From Bacteroidales bacterium (lineage in GTDB: Bacteria > Bacteroidota > Bacteroidia > Bacteroidales > Muribaculaceae), in the NCBI GenBank assembly GCA_004557195.1, contig SFER01000050.1, positions 1-11,650 on the forward strand: 11,650 nucleotides of DNA, written 5' to 3'. Below are positions 6,521-11,523 of the stretch, piece after piece. Under the pieces are notes generated by a model. That model did not search any database, was not told the origin of the DNA, and worked only from the letters and a program-made list of their open reading frames with translations. How positions within the stretch are numbered: position 1 is the stretch's first letter; the number at the start of each line of letters is the position of its first letter. The translations under genes and the position numbers were made by a program.

Positions 6521-7318
6521 ATGTCAACACTCTTCGACAATATCCTGTTCAACGCTGTGGCATGGGCTAAGGAAGCCGGAGCGAAGCAACTTGAGTATTT
6601 CCGCAGCAACAATCTCGCTATTGAGACGAAACTCAACCAGAGCGACATTGTTACAGCCGCCGACAAGGCGAGCGAGGCGATACTCATCGACCACATCCAC
6701 ACTTCCTATCCATCCCACTCGATTATTTCGGAGGAGAGCGGGACAGAGACCAAAGGCGACATCGAGTGGGTTATCGACCCGCTCGACGGCACCACCAATT
6801 TCAGTGCCGGACTCCCGCAATTCTGCGTCTCTATCGGCATTCGGGAGAAGGGGAAGACGGTGATTGGGGTGGTGTATGCGCCCTATCTCGACGAACTCTA
6901 CACGGCTGTCGCCGGCGAGGGGGCGTTTCTCAACGGCAACCCAATCCGGTGCTCTGCCAAGGTGGATTTGGCTCAAGCGGTGATTTCCACAGGTTTCCCT
7001 GTCGATAAAGACACTAATCCCGACAACAACCTCGACAATGTGGCAAGGGTGTTGCCGCTTGTGCGGGGCTTGAGGAGGATGGGAGCCGCCGCTGTCGATA
7101 TTTGCAGTGTGGCTGCCGGTTTTCTCGACGGGTATTGGGAGATGAACCTCCACATCTGGGATGTGTGTGCGGCTCTGCTCATCGCCGAGGAAGCGGGCGC
7201 AGTGTATTCCCGGTTCCGCTCCGATAGAAACATATCGGTGATGGTGGCTCCGCCCGCTATTGCAGCGAAATTATCGCCGCTGTTGTCAAATACTCCCGCA
7301 AACACACCTATTTTGTAA
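6521..7318 (+). CDS. Inositol monophosphatase family protein (SuhB-like)
   Basis: 265 residues, the normal length. The Mg-dependent phosphatase motifs are complete: SDIVTAAD (41-48), ISEESG with Glu71, WVIDPLDGTTNF (83-94) with Asp86 and Asp89, and the C-terminal WDVCAALLIAEEAGA with Asp214. Members hydrolyse inositol phosphates or related sugar phosphates; E. coli SuhB also acts in rRNA antitermination. The exact substrate here is unknown. The gene starts 6 nt after the Lrp-like stop, so the two probably form an operon. AAGGAGGA (6503-6510), 10 nt before the ATG, looks like a Shine-Dalgarno site but lies inside the upstream coding end, and such sites are of little use in Bacteroidota. No terminator separates it from trpS. 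Confidence 0.93.
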   Translation: MSTLFDNILFNAVAWAKEAGAKQLEYFRSNNLAIETKLNQSDIVTAADKASEAILIDHIHTSYPSHSIISEESGTETKGDIEWVIDPLDGTTNFSAGLPQFCVSIGIREKGKTVIGVVYAPYLDELYTAVAGEGAFLNGNPIRCSAKVDLAQAVISTGFPVDKDTNPDNNLDNVARVLPLVRGLRRMGAAAVDICSVAAGFLDGYWEMNLHIWDVCAALLIAEEAGAVYSRFRSDRNISVMVAPPAIAAKLSPLLSNTPANTPIL

Positions 7319-7329
7319 AAATAATTCAT

Positions 7330-7337
7330 TAATTTTG
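7330..7337 (+). promoter_or_regulatory. -7 element of a trpS promoter
   Basis: TAATTTTG matches TAnnTTTG exactly and lies 12 nt after the upstream stop codon. The nearest TTTG (7312-7315) is only 14 bp upstream, short of the usual 19-21, so the -33 element is not settled. A start near 7343-7346 would include the leader ATG at 7359 and give a 60-nt leader to the trpS ATG. Confidence 0.65.
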
Positions 7338-7357
7338 CACAAAATATAGAATACTTC

Positions 7358-7406
7358 GATGACGTGGTGGATAATCACCTCGGCATCATTAAAAATTTGC
7401 ATTTTT
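7358..7406 (+). promoter_or_regulatory. Trp-codon leader and hairpin upstream of trpS (candidate attenuator)
   Basis: An ATG at 7359 opens a 16-codon reading frame, MTWWIITSASLKICIF, that runs in frame into trpS. Codons 3 and 4 are TGG TGG. The same segment folds: 7358-7369 pairs with 7376-7387 in a 12-step stem with two mismatches (A7362 with G7383, T7365 with T7380) and loop GATAAT, burying the leader ATG and the Trp codons. A second, AU-only stem (AAAAAT 7391-7396 with ATTTTT 7401-7406) lies directly before the trpS ATG. Tandem Trp codons in a leader are a hallmark of Trp attenuation elsewhere. Against a classical mechanism, the frame has no stop and I see no U-tailed terminator. Confidence 0.5.
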
Positions 7407-8465
7407 ATGAAAGAAATCGTATTGAGCGGCATTAGAGCCACCGGACAACTCCATCTTGGCAACTATTACGGTGCCTTGAACAAGTTTGTGAGAATGCAGG
7501 ACGACTACAACTGCTATTTCTTTATCGCCGACCTCCATGCCCTCACAACTCATCCCGATCCAACTATCCTTCACGCAAACGTGAAGTCGATCCTTTCGGA
7601 ATACCTCGCCGCTGGTATCGACCCCGATAAGGCTACTATCTTTGTGCAGAGCGATGTGCCGGAAATCCCGGAAATGTATCTCCTCATGAACATGCATGTG
7701 GGCATCGGCGAACTCATGCGCACCGCTTCGTTCAAGGACAAGGCTCGCAAGCAGTTGGGTATCAAAACTGACAACGACAACGATGACATCGAACGCGAAA
7801 TCATAGGCAACAACTCCAACAAGCGCGTCAATGCCGGACTTCTCACCTACCCCACCCTTATGGCTGTGGATATCCTCATCCACCACGCCACCAAGGTGCC
7901 CGTGGGGAAAGACCAAGAGCAACACCTCGAACTCACACGCCGATTTGCGCGCCGTTTCAACTCGGTGTATGGCGTTGAGTATTTCCAAGAACCGGAAAAC
8001 TTCAACTTCGGCGGCGAGGCTATCAAAGTGCCGGGTCTCGACGGCTCGGGCAAGATGGGCAAATCGGAAGGCAACTGCATCTATCTGCTCGACGACGAGA
8101 AGACTCTGCGCAAGAAGGTGATGCGCGCCGTTACCGACGAGGGTCCGAAGGTGCCCAACCAGCCGATGGCAGAGCCGGTAGCCAATCTTTTCACTCTCCT
8201 CAAGATTGTGTCGGCTCCCGATGTCGTGGATCACTTCACCGAGGCTTACAACAACTGCTCAATTCGCTATGGCGACCTCAAGAAGCAACTCGCCGAGGAT
8301 ATCCTCAAGGTTACCACTCCAATCCGCGAGCGCATTATCGGAATCCGGAACGACGACGCCTATCTCTCGCAAGTGGTTAAGCAAGGCGCCGAAAAGGCAC
8401 GCGAATCGGCATCGAAAACTTTGCGCGAAGTGCGTGAAATCATGGGCATCAAGCGCTTCTTCTAA
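7407..8465 (+). CDS. trpS: Tryptophanyl-tRNA synthetase
   Basis: 352 residues, class I synthetase charging tRNA-Trp in the cytoplasm. The HIGH-type motif is HLGN (16-19) within SGIRATGQLHLGNYYGA, and the KMSKS-type loop is KMGKS (216-220) in LDGSGKMGKSEGN. Other family blocks are FIADLHALTT, FVQSDVPEIPE, FKDKARKQ, LLTYPTLMAVDIL and VPVGKDQEQHLELTRRFA. Compared with the short bacterial enzymes there is an extra stretch of about 24 residues (117-140, rich in Asp, Asn and Ile) between FKDKARKQ and NAGLLTYP. ATG 7407 gives the canonical MKEIVLSGIRATG start. An in-frame ATG at 7359 would add 16 hydrophobic residues including Trp-Trp and is treated as a possible leader. A strong terminator follows 20 nt after the stop. 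Confidence 0.96.
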   Translation: MKEIVLSGIRATGQLHLGNYYGALNKFVRMQDDYNCYFFIADLHALTTHPDPTILHANVKSILSEYLAAGIDPDKATIFVQSDVPEIPEMYLLMNMHVGIGELMRTASFKDKARKQLGIKTDNDNDDIEREIIGNNSNKRVNAGLLTYPTLMAVDILIHHATKVPVGKDQEQHLELTRRFARRFNSVYGVEYFQEPENFNFGGEAIKVPGLDGSGKMGKSEGNCIYLLDDEKTLRKKVMRAVTDEGPKVPNQPMAEPVANLFTLLKIVSAPDVVDHFTEAYNNCSIRYGDLKKQLAEDILKVTTPIRERIIGIRNDDAYLSQVVKQGAEKARESASKTLREVREIMGIKRFF

Positions 8466-8485
8466 CGACCACAACTACACCATCC

Positions 8486-8510
8486 AAGGCTGCCAAGTGC
8501 AGCCTTTTTT
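8486..8510 (+). terminator. Intrinsic terminator of trpS
   Basis: AAGGCTGC (8486-8493) and GCAGCCTT (8499-8506) form an 8-bp stem with loop CAAGT, followed by T to 8510. It marks the right end of the gene-dense part before the repeat cluster. Confidence 0.92.
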
Positions 8511-8565
8511 GTGCGCCGCAGAGCGCCGCAGAGCACTGCCGCATCACGACAATCACCCAGGCGAT

Positions 8566-8606
8566 AGCGTGCGGTGGCACAGCCACCGCACGCTGCTCAC
8601 GCAGCG
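8566..8606. repeat. 13-bp perfect hairpin abutting a CGCTGC/GCAGCG hairpin
   Basis: AGCGTGCGGTGGC (8566-8578) and GCCACCGCACGCT (8582-8594) form a perfect 13-bp stem with loop ACA. The right arm runs into a second stem, CGCTGC (8591-8596) with GCAGCG (8601-8606), loop TCAC, so the two structures are mutually exclusive over 8591-8594. The second motif recurs as a 7-bp version in both repeat copies (GCGCTGC at 8632-8638 and 9159-9165). Confidence 0.75.
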
Positions 8607-8623
8607 CCACCACCACGCTCGCA

Positions 8624-8880
8624 CCCACCGCGCGCTGCTCACGCAGCGCACTCATGCGCCCAAGCGCGTGCCGCTACAAGCCTCAGAAAGCCACAGCGTG
8701 GCGTGCCCGATCATAACCCGGTACAACGCAGTTGTGCCGGGTCAGTGCAATATATAGAGAAAATGTGTGCCAAAGGTACACCCCTTGAAGCCAAAAACGG
8801 TCTCCATAAGCCTCAAAATGCCCCATTGGCCCTATAAAAGAGATAATCCCACGGCGAAGCGCAGCGCCCGCCCCTCCGCC
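8624..8880. repeat. Repeat unit, copy A
   Basis: The core 8624-8717 matches 9151-9244 at 93 of 94 positions (T8655 against C9182). After the core the copies diverge but stay alignable to about 8797 (CCAAAGGTAC and GAAGCCAA are shared) and again at 8851-8880 (CCACGGCG.AGC then AGCGCCCGCCC). Inside lie stems GCGCTGC/GCAGCGC (8632-8649), CATGCGC/GCGCGTG (8653-8670, one G-T pair) and CCCGGTACAAC/GTTGTGCCGGG (8718-8742). On the minus strand it carries TACCTTTG (8778-8771), a -7-like sequence. Confidence 0.8.
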
Positions 8881-8898
8881 GACGGCGGAGACGATGAC
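8874..8898. repeat. Hairpin plus ACGATGAC, copy 1
   Basis: CTCCGCC (8874-8880) and GGCGGAG (8884-8890) pair around GAC, followed by ACGATGAC. The same 25-bp element recurs at 8926-8950 with one change in the loop. Confidence 0.75.
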
Positions 8899-8925
8899 GA
8901 TGACAAGAGCGCCACACAACGCTAT

Positions 8926-8950
8926 CTCCGCCGATGGCGGAGACGATGAC
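8926..8950. repeat. Hairpin plus ACGATGAC, copy 2
   Basis: CTCCGCC (8926-8932) and GGCGGAG (8936-8942) pair around GAT, followed by ACGATGAC. It lies 52 bp from copy 1, and the only difference is C to T in the loop, so the stem is unchanged. Confidence 0.75.
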
Positions 8951-8965
8951 CGGAGGCGGACATTT

Positions 8966-9083
8966 CCGCCACCCCGGTAGGCGGTGGCGGCTGTGCGAAA
9001 CCGGGTATTTCGCCGACCTGGGCGTCGGCGACATGCCCGGAGCGAGAGCACGCCCCCAAAATCGCCACCCCGGAGGCGGTGGC
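8966..9083. repeat. Run of four GC-rich hairpins
   Basis: Four stems follow each other. CCGCCACC/GGTGGCGG is at 8966-8990, GCGAAA/TTTCGC at 8995-9013, CGCCGAC/GTCGGCG at 9011-9030 (it shares CGC with the previous stem) and GCCACC/GGTGGC at 9064-9083. The first and last share CGCCACCCCGG and AGGCGGTGGC and differ by one or two bases in the loop, so they are duplicates. Confidence 0.7.
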
Positions 9084-9150
9084 AGGCCGTCCGCTACCGA
9101 TAGCTAAGCCACAAGCGATGATGCTGGCACCCACTCGCACCACACCCGCG

Positions 9151-9402
9151 CCCACCGCGCGCTGCTCACGCAGCGCACTCACGCGCCCAAGCGCGTGCCG
9201 CTACAAGCCTCAGAAAGCCACAGCGTGGCGTGCCCGATCATAACGACCTGGCACTTACGAAGTTGTGCCCGGATCGGAAATAGATAGAGCAATGCGTGCC
9301 AAAGGTACGCCCCAAGAAGCCAATGAGCCAGGTGGCCCCCACTGCTACCGCAGCACCCACGGCGCAGCAAAGCGCCCGCCCACACCGCTCCGCCATCGGA
9401 GC
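9151..9402. repeat. Repeat unit, copy B
   Basis: Its core 9151-9244 matches copy A at 93 of 94 positions. The stem CACGCGC/GCGCGTG (9180-9197, loop CCAA) is fully Watson-Crick here, while copy A has a G-T pair at that site. The flank keeps CCAAAGGTAC (minus-strand TACCTTTG at 9307-9300) and ends with GCTCCG/CGGAGC (9387-9402). The hairpin after the core is redrawn (CCTGGCAC with GTGCCCGG, one mismatch) rather than lost. Confidence 0.8.
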
Positions 9403-9481
9403 ACACGATCCTTGAATCCCCTTGCCGACGCGCCGCCGCACAAAGCAAGTCCAATTTTCATTACACTGCACACGAGCCACC

Positions 9482-9561
9482 TTATCCGTTTTATCCGTTT
9501 AATCCGTGTTCTCTCCCCGCCCCGCCCACAGCGCGAGCCAATCCGTTTAATCCGTGTTCTC
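9482..9561. repeat. 9-bp tandem repeats and a 21-bp direct repeat
   Basis: TTATCCGTT (9482-9490), TTATCCGTT (9491-9499) and TAATCCGTG (9500-9508) are tandem 9-mers. The 21 bases at 9493-9513 recur exactly at 9541-9561, 48 bp away, separated by a C-rich spacer. On the minus strand these read as the short repetitive peptide RTRIKRIKRI, but there is no real gene. The block ends about 28 bp before the umuC -33 element. Confidence 0.75.
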
Positions 9562-9588
9562 ATCCCGCCGCGGGGGGGCGGATTTAAA

Positions 9589-9623
9589 TTTGGTGGGGAG
9601 GGAATTATTTGCTACTTTTGCAA
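9589..9623 (+). promoter_or_regulatory. umuC promoter with a dyad around the -7 box
   Basis: TTTG (9589-9592) and TACTTTTG (9613-9620), 20 bp apart, match the Bacteroidota promoter. TTGC (9609-9612) and GCAA (9620-9623) flank the seven bases TACTTTT, so the -7 box sits exactly between inverted arms. The start of transcription would be about 12 nt before the umuC ATG. This also fixes ATG 9641 as the start, because the longer frame from 9554 begins upstream of the promoter. Confidence 0.7.
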
Positions 9624-9640
9624 GTGAAAGGAAAAATAGG

Positions 9641-10903
9641 ATGAGAGCGCTTATCGACTGCAACAATTTCTTTGTCTCTTGCGAGAGGATTTTCAACCCG
9701 TCGCTCAACGGTCGCCCGGTGGTGGTGATGTCGGGCAACGATGGCTGCGTTATCGCTCGCAGCAATGAGGCGAAAGCTCTCGGCATACCGATGGGCGCAC
9801 CGGTGTTTGAATGGCGAGATGTTATCGAAGCCAACAATGTGAAATGCTTCTCGAGCAACCACATCCTGTATAGCGACATCTCGCGCCGAATCATGACTCT
9901 TGTCGCCGAAGAGGTGGACAACATACAGATTTATTCGGTGGATGAAGCGTTTTTCGACATCGAAGGCATCCCATACGAGAAGATTCCCGAACACCTCACA
10001 CGCCTTGCCATGAAAGTGGAGAAATATGTGGGTGTGCCGGTGAGCATAGGCGCGTCGCGCTCGCGCACGCTTGCCAAGATTGCCTCCCACATCGCCAAGA
10101 AAGAGTGTCTCAACACCACCCACTCCTACATCCTCGATAACCGCGAGGATGTTCACCGCCGCCTTGCCGCCACACCTGTCGATGATGTGTGGGGAATAGG
10201 AAGGCGATTGGGGAAACGGCTAATGAGCGTGGGGGTGAATACCGCAGCCGATTTTGCAAGGCTGCCGCGGGCGTATGTCAAGGAGAATCTGCACCTCCCC
10301 GGCGAGCGCACCTGGCTGGAACTGCACGGCGTGGATTGCTCGATAATTCAGGCTCTCGACGAGAAACGACAGAGTGTATCGATGTCGAGAACTTTCAAAA
10401 AAGCGATTAGCAGCTTTGAGAGCCTGAGCGAGGCTGTGGCTACATTTGCCCACTACTGCGCCGCATCGCTGCGCACAAGCGACCAGATTGCCGGCGAGAT
10501 TATGGTGTTTGCCGCCTCGAGCCGATTCGACACCGCCAACTACTATGCCAACTCGGCATCGGCGTCGCTCCCGACTGTATCGTCCGACAGCCTGATGATT
10601 GTTACAGCCGCAGTGGAACTGCTCCGCTCGCTCTACCGCCCCGGCGTGGGTTTCAAGAAAGCCGGCGTGGCGCTCACAAGACTATCGGACAACACGCATC
10701 GGCAACTGTCGCTGTTTTCCAAATATGACTACGCACGGCAATCGAAACTCATGAACGCTATCGACAACATCAACCGCGCCGGGATTGGCACAGTGTCGAT
10801 TGCCGCAATGGGAACAGGCACCGAGTGGAAGCCCAAATGCAGCGAAAAATCGCGCGAATTCACCACATCGTTGAGCGATATTCTCGTGGTTAATTGCAAA
10901 TAA
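9641..10903 (+). CDS. umuC: Y-family DNA polymerase, UmuC (Pol V catalytic subunit)
   Basis: 420 residues, like E. coli UmuC. It is the error-prone translesion polymerase that copies past damaged bases with UmuD' and RecA. Catalytic acidic residues are visible: Asp6 in ALIDCNNFFVSCERIF, and Asp101 with Glu102 in YSVDEAFFD. SNEAKALGIPMGAP (fingers) and IGASRSRTLAKIASHIAKK (thumb edge) follow, then the helix-hairpin-helix VDDVWGIGRRLGKRL near 185. The little-finger domain follows. QLSLF in the last quarter is a beta-clamp binding motif, and the C-terminal TEWKPKCSEKSREFTTSLSD is the usual UmuC tail. The order is umuC then umuD, the reverse of E. coli, with 33 nt between the genes. Confidence 0.95.
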   Translation: MRALIDCNNFFVSCERIFNPSLNGRPVVVMSGNDGCVIARSNEAKALGIPMGAPVFEWRDVIEANNVKCFSSNHILYSDISRRIMTLVAEEVDNIQIYSVDEAFFDIEGIPYEKIPEHLTRLAMKVEKYVGVPVSIGASRSRTLAKIASHIAKKECLNTTHSYILDNREDVHRRLAATPVDDVWGIGRRLGKRLMSVGVNTAADFARLPRAYVKENLHLPGERTWLELHGVDCSIIQALDEKRQSVSMSRTFKKAISSFESLSEAVATFAHYCAASLRTSDQIAGEIMVFAASSRFDTANYYANSASASLPTVSSDSLMIVTAAVELLRSLYRPGVGFKKAGVALTRLSDNTHRQLSLFSKYDYARQSKLMNAIDNINRAGIGTVSIAAMGTGTEWKPKCSEKSREFTTSLSDILVVNCK

Positions 10904-10922
10904 ATTACTACCTTTGTAATTT
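10902..10922 (+). promoter_or_regulatory. umuD promoter -7 box inside a 7-bp perfect dyad
   Basis: TACCTTTG (10909-10916) matches the -7 consensus. AAATTAC (10902-10908) and GTAATTT (10916-10922) are perfect inverted arms around TACCTTT, the same layout as at umuC. No good -33 TTTG is present 20 bp upstream, so the promoter may be weak or activator-dependent, or umuD may be read mainly from the umuC promoter. The dyad starts inside the umuC stop codon. Confidence 0.6.
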
Positions 10923-10936
10923 GAAGACTGAAAACT

Positions 10937-11422
10937 ATGAATAAAGACAACCCATTTTTCGACAACGACGAACTGCAACCGACAGCCGAAATACTCGCCG
11001 CAATCGACACCGAGCAATCGCTCGAACTGCCGATGCTCGACAATTTTATCCCCGCCGGATTTCCAAGTCCGACACAAGGAATACAGAGCGACGGCATAGA
11101 CCTCAACCGCGAACTCATACGCCACCCGTCATCCACATTCTGCGCCCGCGTTACCGGCAACTCGATGATCGACTCCGGAATCTCCGACGGCGACATAATT
11201 ATTGTGGATAAATCGCTCGACCCACACGATGGCGCCATCGCCGTTTGCTACCTCGACGGCGAGTTTACACTCAAGCGAATCGCCATACGCGAAACCGGAG
11301 TGTGGCTCGTGCCCGCCAACCCGAAATTTCCCGAGATTAGGGTGAACGACGAAGCCAACTTCCAGGTGTGGGGAATAGTAACCTACATCATCAAACAAGC
11401 CTCGGCAGGGAGCAATAAATAA
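10937..11422 (+). CDS. umuD: UmuD-like S24 self-cleaving protein
   Basis: 161 residues, about 20 longer than E. coli UmuD, with the extra length at the N-terminus (acidic, DNDELQPTAEIL). The S24/LexA-type protease core is complete: a cleavage site Ala40-Gly41 in FIPAGFPSP, nucleophile Ser76 in RVTGNSMIDSGISDGD, and general base Lys113 in GEFTLKRI, 37 residues apart as in E. coli (Ser60, Lys97). The end, FQVWGIVTYII, is the usual family close. By family knowledge, RecA-triggered self-cleavage gives UmuD', which joins UmuC. There is no N-terminal helix-turn-helix, so it is not LexA. It starts 33 nt after umuC. Confidence 0.93.
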   Translation: MNKDNPFFDNDELQPTAEILAAIDTEQSLELPMLDNFIPAGFPSPTQGIQSDGIDLNRELIRHPSSTFCARVTGNSMIDSGISDGDIIIVDKSLDPHDGAIAVCYLDGEFTLKRIAIRETGVWLVPANPKFPEIRVNDEANFQVWGIVTYIIKQASAGSNK

Positions 11423-11425
11423 GGT

Positions 11426-11450
11426 GCGGAGTTTCGGTTTGAAACCCCGC
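11426..11450 (+). terminator. Possible terminator hairpin after umuD
   Basis: GCGG-A-GTTTC (11426-11435) pairs with GAAAC-C-CCGC (11441-11450), nine pairs and one A-C mismatch, loop GGTTT. It starts 4 nt after the stop, but no T-run follows, so termination is uncertain. Confidence 0.5.
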
Positions 11451-11459
11451 CGACGGAAA

Positions 11460-11523
11460 ACAAATAAACACGATTTTCGCACCAAATAAGCACAAATTTT
11501 GACCATTTAGGCACTCGACCGAG
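11460..11523. repeat. Three degenerate 21-22-bp repeats downstream of umuD
   Basis: Units begin ACAAATAAACAC (11460), CCAAATAAGCAC (11482) and CCATTTAGGCAC (11503), spaced 22 and 21 bp, about two helical turns. Units 1 and 2 agree at 10 of 12 of these bases and units 2 and 3 at 9 of 12. From 11524 to the window end I see no gene, only a weak TAGCC/GGCTA hairpin (11610-11624) and a terminal C-run. Confidence 0.35.

Larger units (their letters stand above)
8511..9588. other. Gene-free, repeat- and hairpin-dense intergenic region
   Basis: About 1.1 kb between the trpS terminator and the umuC promoter. No reading frame here shows a recognisable domain. The DNA is GC-rich and holds at least nine hairpins and two copies of a repeat unit of about 180-260 bp. 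It also has a 10-bp tandem pair (8513-8522 and 8523-8532, GCGCCGCAGA), a near-duplicate hairpin pair followed by ACGATGAC, and a block of 9-bp repeats at the right end. Its composition differs strongly from the coding neighbours. I see no transposase, integrase or clear terminal inverted repeats. Confidence 0.8.

Noticed and set aside
6524..7153. 209-residue minus-strand open frame across the inositol-phosphatase gene
   Set aside because: Antisense shadow of a gene with all catalytic motifs intact.
7389..8234. 281-residue open frame on the minus strand across trpS
   Set aside because: It is fully antisense to a confidently identified trpS, has no recognisable domain and is His/Val-rich as expected from the complement of this codon use.
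8595..8604. CTG...CAG palindromes in the repeat cluster as SOS boxes
   Set aside because: The E. coli LexA box needs CTG-N10-CAG; here the gap is four (or six in other readings), and the motif is explained by the repeated stem-loop. It also lies about 1 kb from umuC.
8566..8742. tRNA or other known RNA gene among the hairpins
   Set aside because: No cloverleaf order, T-loop (GTTCRANNC) or CCA end can be found; the stems do not match a known RNA family I can recognise.
8683..9480. Minus-strand open frames in the repeat cluster, some sharing a YLWH-like segment or a hydrophobic stretch
   Set aside because: The two repeat copies carry the shared residues in short frames that otherwise do not agree, and I recognise no domain. 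The likeness comes from the shared DNA repeat, so I annotate the DNA rather than a protein. A decayed gene family cannot be fully excluded.
8511..9561. CRISPR array
   Set aside because: Repeats are few, unequal in length, not regularly spaced and made of hairpins of different sequence; no cas gene is near.
9554..9640. N-terminal extension of UmuC from 9554
   Set aside because: The extension runs through the well-formed promoter 9589-9620 and precedes the conserved start MRALIDCNNFF.
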